Assembly: GCF_031583145.1 (NCBI RefSeq)
Contig: NZ_CP134050.1
Location: 1,946,501-2,010,500 of the forward strand
DNA from: Brevibacillus brevis
Lineage (GTDB): Bacteria > Bacillota > Bacilli > Brevibacillales > Brevibacillaceae
Direction: 5' to 3'
DNA: 64,000 nucleotides
A program made the position numbers and the translations under genes. Shown in pieces: positions 58,556 to 64,000 of this stretch. Below the pieces are notes generated by a model. It saw nothing but the letters and a program-made list of their open reading frames with translations. It had not been told where the DNA came from and did not search any database. The stretch's first letter is position 1. Each line of letters starts with the position of its first letter.

Positions 58556-60607
58556 TCACTTGAACGGATTGATCGGGTTGCCTTGGTTCGCATATGGCGG
58601 AAGGGGGAAATTCGACGGAAGAGTGGACTGGATCCGCGTCGGCGACTGTTGGCTCGGCTGTACCGGGATCGAAGTGCTTTGCGTAGAGAGCGTATTGGGC
58701 AATTGGCTCAGCATCTTGTTGGCCCTGGCTTCTTTTTGCGTGAAGTCCTTGATCGCCTGCTTGTATTTTTCTTCCTTGGCCTGAAGTTCCTTCACCAATT
58801 GCTTTAGCCCATCTACCGTCTTTTTCAGGACATTTTCTTCGGCGGTTACCTGCTCGAGCTCTTTCTCCTTGGCTTGCAGCTTTTGTTGGTATTCTCGCTG
58901 GGCAGCGTCCGCATGGGACAAGATTTGCTGCGCTTTTTCCTGAGCCGCTACGGATTGGGCAAGCTGTTCTTTTGTCAGATGGAGCTGCTTCTCATATTCG
59001 TCGGCCTTGTTTTGCGCGGCAAGCAGCAGCTCCTCATATTCGTTGGCCTTATGTTGGGTGTCATGCAGCAGCTTCGTAAATTCTTCGACCGTATCCTGAG
59101 CGGAAATCAGCTGCTTTTCAAATTGATCGGCTTTTTGATGAGCAGCCCGGAGCTGCTCCTCATACTCGGAGACCTTCTCTTGAGTAGCAAACAGCTGCTT
59201 TTCAAATTCATCGGTTTTTTGATGAGCAGCCTGGAGCTGCTCCTCATACTCGGCGACCTTCTCTTGAGCGGCAAGCAGCAGCTTTTCAAATTCATCAGCT
59301 TTACGTTGAGCAGCCACGAGTTGCTCTTCATACTCAGCGGCTTTCTCTTGACCGACTTGCAGCTGCTTCTCGAGTGCTTCCACCTGAGCTTGCGCAGCTT
59401 GCAGCAGCTTTTCGCGTTCGTCGGCCTTGTCATGGGCAGACTGCAGCTGCTTTTCGTAATCATCGGCTTTGTCCTGAGTGGTCTGCAGCAGCTGGGCGAG
59501 CTCCTCGATCTGGTCCTGTGCTGCTTGGAGGCTCAAGGCGTGCTGCTCGGTGCTTTCCTGCTGGGAATGGCGAACTTCGGCCAGTTCCTGCTCTTTTTGC
59601 TCCAAAGCATCTTTCCACTCTTGCGCCCGTTGTTCCCACGCGGCTCTCGCTTCTTCCAATTGCTGATGCTCGTGGAGCAGTTGTGCTTCCCGCTGGCCTG
59701 CCGAGGAGATTTGATGCTGCGCAAGCTCCAGCTTCTCGGTCCACTGGCGTACGCTTTCCTGCAGCTGTTGAATCGCATGCTCCTGGTCAGCTACCACCTG
59801 GATGAGCTGGGACTCTTTGCGTTTGGCCCCTTCCAGCTGCTGCTCAACGGCAGCCAGCCATTGTTCGTCTACCTGCGGCTCCTGCTCCAGCTGATTTTGC
59901 AGGGCAATGACTGTTTCCTGCACAGTGGCTTCCTTTTGCCGGGATTCTTCGAGCTGCTGACGGAGCGATTCCAAGGCTTGATGGAGGGCCGCTTCCTGCT
60001 CTTGGTACCCGGCGATTCTCTCGTCCTTATGGCCATTTTCCCGTTCGGCCTCGGCCGCTTTGTGGGCGTATTGCGCTACTTCCTGTTCCAACTCCTGAAG
60101 CTTTTGCTTCCAGTGGGCTTCTGCCGCTTCCTGGCGGGCCAGCCATTCTTCCTGCAGCGTGTGAAGAGCGCCATCATCCGCCTGCTCGGAACGCTTCGCC
60201 TCGAGCAATTCTCCTCTCAGCTCTTCGGCTTCTTGCCTCCATTTGGCTTCGCGTTCCTTGTAGGCGGAAATGGTCTGTTCCCGTTGCTGCAGCAATGCTT
60301 GATGCTTCTCGATCGCTTCTTTCATCTGGGTGAGCTGCTGCTGAGCTGTCTCCCAGTTTTCCTGCCACTCCCGCTCTCTTTCCCGAAGCGCCAAAACAGC
60401 TTCCTCGTAATCCTGTACAGCGTTTTGACGGAGATTTTCTCTCTGGCGCAGCGTTTCGAGCTCCTCCTGAAGCTGTTGAATGACCAGACTGTATTGGGCG
60501 GCTTTTTCTTCGTAGTAGTACGCTTGTTTTTTCAACAGCAGCAATTTCTCGTTACCGGTTTTCCCTTTTCCGCTCGTGCTGGTGCTGGAGGTCTTTTTTT
60601 TGAGCAC
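58556..60607 (-). CDS. Long coiled-coil protein with 14-residue repeats
   Basis: A 683-residue, highly charged protein. It has a short Ser/Thr/Lys-rich start ('LKKKTSSTSTSGKGKTGNEK'), then about 570 residues of predicted coiled coil. Thirteen back-to-back 14-residue units occur in the C-terminal half, of the form AAQxKADEYEKQLL. The tail is Ser/Gln/Pro-rich ('PTRIQSTLPSNFPLPPYANQ') and ends 'GNPINPFK'. GTG 60607 follows AAAAAAGGAGGAC; a TTG/ATG further upstream lacks a site. No signal peptide or membrane segment. Neighbouring surface-like genes suggest a structural role in the spore (inference). Confidence 0.8.
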   Translation of the reverse strand: MLKKKTSSTSTSGKGKTGNEKLLLLKKQAYYYEEKAAQYSLVIQQLQEELETLRQRENLRQNAVQDYEEAVLALREREREWQENWETAQQQLTQMKEAIEKHQALLQQREQTISAYKEREAKWRQEAEELRGELLEAKRSEQADDGALHTLQEEWLARQEAAEAHWKQKLQELEQEVAQYAHKAAEAERENGHKDERIAGYQEQEAALHQALESLRQQLEESRQKEATVQETVIALQNQLEQEPQVDEQWLAAVEQQLEGAKRKESQLIQVVADQEHAIQQLQESVRQWTEKLELAQHQISSAGQREAQLLHEHQQLEEARAAWEQRAQEWKDALEQKEQELAEVRHSQQESTEQHALSLQAAQDQIEELAQLLQTTQDKADDYEKQLQSAHDKADEREKLLQAAQAQVEALEKQLQVGQEKAAEYEEQLVAAQRKADEFEKLLLAAQEKVAEYEEQLQAAHQKTDEFEKQLFATQEKVSEYEEQLRAAHQKADQFEKQLISAQDTVEEFTKLLHDTQHKANEYEELLLAAQNKADEYEKQLHLTKEQLAQSVAAQEKAQQILSHADAAQREYQQKLQAKEKELEQVTAEENVLKKTVDGLKQLVKELQAKEEKYKQAIKDFTQKEARANKMLSQLPNTLSTQSTSIPVQPSQQSPTRIQSTLPSNFPLPPYANQGNPINPFK
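58981..59527 (-). repeat. Thirteen tandem 42-bp units inside the coiled-coil gene
   Basis: Each 42-base unit encodes 14 residues, exactly two heptads, so the coiled-coil register is kept across units. Sequence differs between units but E-Y/F-E-x-Q-L is kept in most. Confidence 0.85.
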
Positions 60608-60766
60608 GTGTTGTCCTCCTTTTTTCGTGTAGGTATCCTCTATAGTCATATGTAACGGGTGGGGATTGGTGCCTGTATTCGCAGCGGCGCGACATGGATA
60701 AAAAGAAAGACGGGAGAAGCTGCAGTCTTCTCCCGCCAGATATGGAAATACGGTATTCGTTTACCA

Positions 60767-61969
60767 TTACGGAGTGGTGATGACGATATCCCCGAAGGTG
60801 ACGCAGTCTGCCACCAGCAATTGTTCGTCTGGAACGACGGTGACGGTTGCGGAGAAGACGAGTACGCCGGCAGGATCTGTCAGGGTGAAGAGGATGACGT
60901 CTGGCAGACCGAGGCCCGTTTCGGCTACTGTCAGCGAGTAAGTCAGCGTGTCTTGTGTGCCGGTAGCGGTGAACGTTCTCACACCTGTACCGGTTACCGT
61001 GAGTCCTGTCACGATAGCGATACCTGGCAGGACCGTTATGCAAGTAGGCGAGCTGATGGATGTCGGCGAGAAGCTGAAGCTTTGGTCGCCAGGCAGTGCA
61101 TCAGGCAAGATATTGTCAAAGAAGTTAAAGGTAAACGAGCTGCTGGATGGATCGCAAACCGGACAAATATCTGCGATAAGCTGAATGGTACCGACTGCAG
61201 CCACGAGCGGAACACCGATGCTTACGCCCACGCTAGGCACAAGCGCGTTGACAGATGCCTGGCAATCGCAGTTCGCAACTGGGAAGATCGGCGGGCATTG
61301 TGGCGGGAACACGAACGGCGGGCAGCGGAAGGAAGGCGTCGGAGATGGGACAGGAATGTTGTTGGGACGAGGCGAGCAGAATTTGGCCAGGACTTCCAGT
61401 TTGACTTCCGCTTCGACTTGAACCTCTACGCACACAATGACGTCGAGCTGTACCATGCCACCCAGGAGGACGTTTCCGACCGGGTTGCACTCGAGCGCGC
61501 TGATGCGGCAGACGACGTTGTTTTCATCGAGTGGCTCAGGCAGGCACAGGACGACTTCCTGATCGAACTGGACGGTGGTCGTAAATTCGCACAGCGGCGT
61601 ACCGTCGGCGAAGACGCGGACGAGTACAGTTGCGCCGAATACGAACCGGACGACACCGACGCGAACCGTGGTACCACCGACAACGATACTCTCGCGGCGA
61701 ATGCTTACGACGTTGCAGGTAGGACCGGGTGCAACCGGCTCCACGCAGGAGATGGTGATTTCTTGGCCGGCACGAATCGCTGCGTCTACCAGAGCTCGAC
61801 AATCGTCGGGAAGGGCGACCTTATTCCGGTAGCTATTGGCGAGAACGACCCAGTCATACACCTTGTTGACGCGAATGCACTCCGGCTGCAAATTGTTCGG
61901 GATCGGCGGAGTAGCGGTTGGCGTCGGTGTAGGGAGCTGGCGACCCTTAATGGGCTTCACTTGATTCAC
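60767..61969 (-). CDS. Cys- and beta-rich hypothetical protein, probable spore or cell surface
   Basis: A 400-residue protein with no signal peptide. It begins with a Pro/Thr linker ('KGRQLPTPTPTATPPIPNNL'), then a domain starting 'ECIRVNKVYDWVVLANSYRN' and rich in beta strands with about ten cysteines. A Pro/Cys linker follows ('NIPVPSPTPSFRCPPFVFPP'), then a second beta domain ending 'EQLLVADCVTFGDIVITTP'. The 'C-x-x-V-x-K-VYDWV' opening recalls spore-surface proteins of Bacillales, but I cannot name the family. GTG 61969 follows AAAGGAAGG. The gene lies between a glycosyltransferase and a coiled-coil protein gene. Confidence 0.7.
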   Translation of the reverse strand: MNQVKPIKGRQLPTPTPTATPPIPNNLQPECIRVNKVYDWVVLANSYRNKVALPDDCRALVDAAIRAGQEITISCVEPVAPGPTCNVVSIRRESIVVGGTTVRVGVVRFVFGATVLVRVFADGTPLCEFTTTVQFDQEVVLCLPEPLDENNVVCRISALECNPVGNVLLGGMVQLDVIVCVEVQVEAEVKLEVLAKFCSPRPNNIPVPSPTPSFRCPPFVFPPQCPPIFPVANCDCQASVNALVPSVGVSIGVPLVAAVGTIQLIADICPVCDPSSSSFTFNFFDNILPDALPGDQSFSFSPTSISSPTCITVLPGIAIVTGLTVTGTGVRTFTATGTQDTLTYSLTVAETGLGLPDVILFTLTDPAGVLVFSATVTVVPDEQLLVADCVTFGDIVITTP

Positions 61970-62075
61970 CGTATGAATCCTTCCTTTCCTAGGGGATTTG
62001 CTTTGCAGTTACATACTATGTGGGCAACGGTAAATTTGCTTGTCAACGAATGCCCATTTTTAGGTAGATGCAACG

Positions 62076-62957
62076 TTAAAACGGAATACGGAACTTTTGG
62101 AAGAACCAGTTGTCGTCATATTTTCGCTGGGCGAGGTAGCGCATGCGCTGAGCGGCGGCCCCGTGGGTCAGGACGTCGTCGTCGATGTCTGAGGCTTTCG
62201 CGTACACAATCAGTTTCTTGCAAGCTTCGATGCGCGGTTCGCTGAAGTGGCTGTAAGCCATCCGCAGCATGTTGTAGTAGACGTGCTCGTGAACGACGGT
62301 GTAAGGATGAGACTGTCGGAACAGGTGCAGGATTTTGACCGAAGGCTGGACCATGCACGTATACCCGAAGAGCCACATCTTGATGGAAAACTCGATATCC
62401 TCGAATCCCCAGACGCGAAATCCGCGATCAAATCCCCCGACCTTGCGAAAAACATCTTTGGATACGACAAAACAGCCGCCGGGCAAGACGGCGACCGGCG
62501 ATGGCTGGTGAGGATTCGGATTCCAGACGACGCCGAGGCGATGGTCGAGTGACTGACCGTATCCGATCTTGTGCGGTTCCGTCAGGGAAGCGATGCCGGG
62601 AGCCACGCCGTCTGCCTTCTTGGTGAGAATCAGGTCCATTAACCGATCGATCCAGAAGTTCTCGAACGTCAAATGAGCATCGCAGAAGACGAGGTAGGAT
62701 CCCTTCGCATGATCGGCTCCGAGATTGCGGGCTGCCGCCGCGCCGATCCCTTCGGTGGTAATGAGTTGGATTTGCGGAGACGGCTGCTGGGTGAGGAAAT
62801 AGCAACAGTTATCCGTCGAAGCATCGTCGACCACGATGACTTCGTAAGAATGATTGGTCCGGCAGTTAAAAAGGGAGGTGATGGTGGCACGCACGTTGTC
62901 TCCCTCGTTTTTTACGGGAATGATGATGGAGACCAGCGGCGTATGCTGGACGGACAT
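62076..62957 (-). CDS. Family 2 glycosyltransferase
   Basis: A 293-residue GT-A enzyme. It starts 'VSIIIPVKNEGDNVRATITS', has 'YEVIVVDDASTDNCC', the metal motif as 'GSYLVFCDAHLTFENFWIDR' (D-x-H as in GalNAc-transferase-like enzymes) and the acceptor region 'GGFDRGFRVWGFEDIEFSIK'. ATG 62957 follows AAAGGAGTGG. It is the first gene of a minus-strand group with the Cys-rich protein 107 bases downstream, which could be its target. Donor sugar unknown. Confidence 0.87.
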   Translation of the reverse strand: MSVQHTPLVSIIIPVKNEGDNVRATITSLFNCRTNHSYEVIVVDDASTDNCCYFLTQQPSPQIQLITTEGIGAAAARNLGADHAKGSYLVFCDAHLTFENFWIDRLMDLILTKKADGVAPGIASLTEPHKIGYGQSLDHRLGVVWNPNPHQPSPVAVLPGGCFVVSKDVFRKVGGFDRGFRVWGFEDIEFSIKMWLFGYTCMVQPSVKILHLFRQSHPYTVVHEHVYYNMLRMAYSHFSEPRIEACKKLIVYAKASDIDDDVLTHGAAAQRMRYLAQRKYDDNWFFQKFRIPF

Positions 62958-63109
62958 TTGACCACTCCTTTCTCCCTGCCATGGTATGCGTGAGGCCATT
63001 TGGTGGAACGCCCAGAGGGAAAATTGCAATCCGGCGTTTCACTCTTGGGAATAGGCATTCATACAATAAGGCGGGCGAGTATCGACAGAGTCGTGAAGGA
63101 GTGACAGGG

Positions 63110-64000
63110 ATGGACGTCGAGGTTTACTATGGCGGGCAGCGTGGCGGCGTGATGCCGTATACGGCTCTGCCTGCGTTTCGTCTGTTTTGCAAGCAAAACG
63201 GGTTCCAGCTGAAGTGGGACCCCAAAGAGAGACGGGTTGATCTGGACTCGGGGCTGAAGGGGAGAGTGTGTGTCCTCTATGCGGGAGCGGTCTCGGATGG
63301 TTCCGTACACGAGAGGGAAATTGCGGAAAAAGTGCAGCGTTTTGTTTCGGATTACGGGTTGGAGGTCGTCTTCGGCCGCAAAGGAGACGCTGCCTCGAGG
63401 GAAGCCGATGTCGCCATTCGCATCAGCGTCAAGGAGATGCGCACACTGGAAAAGCCGAAAATCGTGTTGCATCAGCCCGACGACCGTCGAGAGCTGGCGA
63501 GGTCCCTGCAATCAGAGCTGAGACAGACGGGAATGGCTTGCCTTCTCAAAGGGAGCAAACCGGCAAAGCTTTCCGGTACGGCCGTTCACATGCAGCTGCA
63601 AATCCCGCAATTTACGGAAATATATAAGCGAAAAGCGTACGTGGAGAAGGTTGCGTTTTATTTGGCGTCCGGTATCCTGAGCTACTTCCAGGAAGATCAA
63701 CGCATTTTGCCTTTCGCCTATTTGCCGCCGAACTTGATTAAATTGTTCTTTGACAGTGTCTTGCAGGGCCAGCCGCATTTTGCCTCGCTGGTGCCGGCAG
63801 AACGGCAGATGGATGAGGCGGATCTGTTGGAAGAAGCCGAAAGCATCCAGGAAGCTCCGAATGAGCCGGCTCGGGTATATATACGGATGGAAGAGGAAGA
63901 GGATGAAGATGAGGACGAGGACGATTGGGTGGAATGGAAAGAAAGAGAGGGAGGTACGTACCAGAAATCAAGCACGAATGGGGATGACATAGAAAATCAG
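63110..64000 (+). CDS. Hypothetical protein, N-terminal 297 codons (runs off the window)
   Basis: An open frame from ATG 63110 (behind GAAGGAGTGACAGGG) to the last base with no stop. The start 'MDVEVYYGGQRGGVMPYTAL' and 'FRLFCKQNGFQLKWDPKERR' resemble a copper-amine-oxidase-type stalk domain. A second part 'VCVLYAGAVSDGSVHEREIA' and 'EKVQRFVSDYGLEVVFGRKG' is alpha/beta, similar in style to amidase domains but without visible zinc ligands. From about residue 255 the protein is very acidic ('MEEEEDEDEDEDDWVEWKER'). Product not identified. It is divergent from the glycosyltransferase. Confidence 0.75.
   Translation, partial: MDVEVYYGGQRGGVMPYTALPAFRLFCKQNGFQLKWDPKERRVDLDSGLKGRVCVLYAGAVSDGSVHEREIAEKVQRFVSDYGLEVVFGRKGDAASREADVAIRISVKEMRTLEKPKIVLHQPDDRRELARSLQSELRQTGMACLLKGSKPAKLSGTAVHMQLQIPQFTEIYKRKAYVEKVAFYLASGILSYFQEDQRILPFAYLPPNLIKLFFDSVLQGQPHFASLVPAERQMDEADLLEEAESIQEAPNEPARVYIRMEEEEDEDEDEDDWVEWKEREGGTYQKSSTNGDDIENQ

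Noticed and set aside
58981..59527. CRISPR or minisatellite outside a gene
   Set aside because: The 42-base units stay in frame in one coding sequence and encode heptads.
58874..60655. 593-codon plus-strand leucine-rich frame
   Set aside because: It is the reverse complement of the coiled-coil gene, where Gln/Glu/Lys codons read as Leu/Phe/Ser; it has no ribosome site.

Overview
The window looks like a chromosome segment of a Gram-positive, aerobic endospore former, most likely Brevibacillus or a close relative. The reasons are strong AGGAGG ribosome binding sites, frequent GTG and TTG starts, the Bacillales order uvrC - lysC - yslB - sdhCAB - (insert) - gerE, a lysine riboswitch before lysC, and several spore genes (gerE, two YjcZ-type peptides, cotH, a BclA-like collagen protein). 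The genus is an inference from gene content, not from a marker gene. No rRNA, tRNA or CRISPR array was found.

Layout. 1-2.5 kb: end of a branched-chain amino acid ABC operon (livH tail, livM, livG with a frameshift, livF). 2.6-10.5 kb: DUF2164 gene, uvrC (CTG start), L-box riboswitch and lysC, yslB, sdhCAB. 10.5-14.5 kb: two drug-efflux modules, each with its own regulator (MFS with HxlR; DHA2 with MarR). 14.6-23.5 kb: a large secreted subtilase, a CheX-like protein, an M24 peptidase, a VOC protein and a pair of peptide-type ABC permeases. 23.5-24.3 kb: gerE behind a sigma-K-like promoter.

24.2-31.4 kb is an accessory, more AT-rich stretch. It holds mostly minus-strand small membrane proteins, two unlisted YjcZ-type peptides, a decayed XRE regulator with a tandem palindromic operator, a frameshifted small gene, and a group II intron 3' end joined to the tail of a surface-protein gene. 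30-39.5 kb: flavin reductase-like protein, pentapeptide-repeat protein, MBL hydrolase, TetR regulator with a heterodimeric multidrug ABC exporter, and a copper-amine-oxidase-domain secreted protein. 39.7-42.9 kb: ECF sigma factor with a DUF4179 membrane partner and a membrane-anchored coiled-coil protein.

42.9-50.9 kb: three tandem ~112-bp repeats directly before cysK, an M20 amidohydrolase, an HPr-like pseudogene, an orphan Spo0B-type sensor kinase, immune inhibitor A (M6), and CotH. 51-54 kb: a BclA-like collagen protein followed by a TPR-bearing glycosyltransferase that may modify it. 54.2-57.8 kb: a compact etfB-etfA-fixC-fixX operon for moving electrons to quinone. 57.8-64 kb: a minus-strand run (JAMM peptidase, Pro/Gln-rich small protein, long coiled coil with thirteen 14-residue repeats, Cys-rich surface-like protein, GT2 glycosyltransferase) and a divergent gene that runs off the end. 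Several frameshifts fall at A-runs, so some broken genes may be sequencing artefacts.
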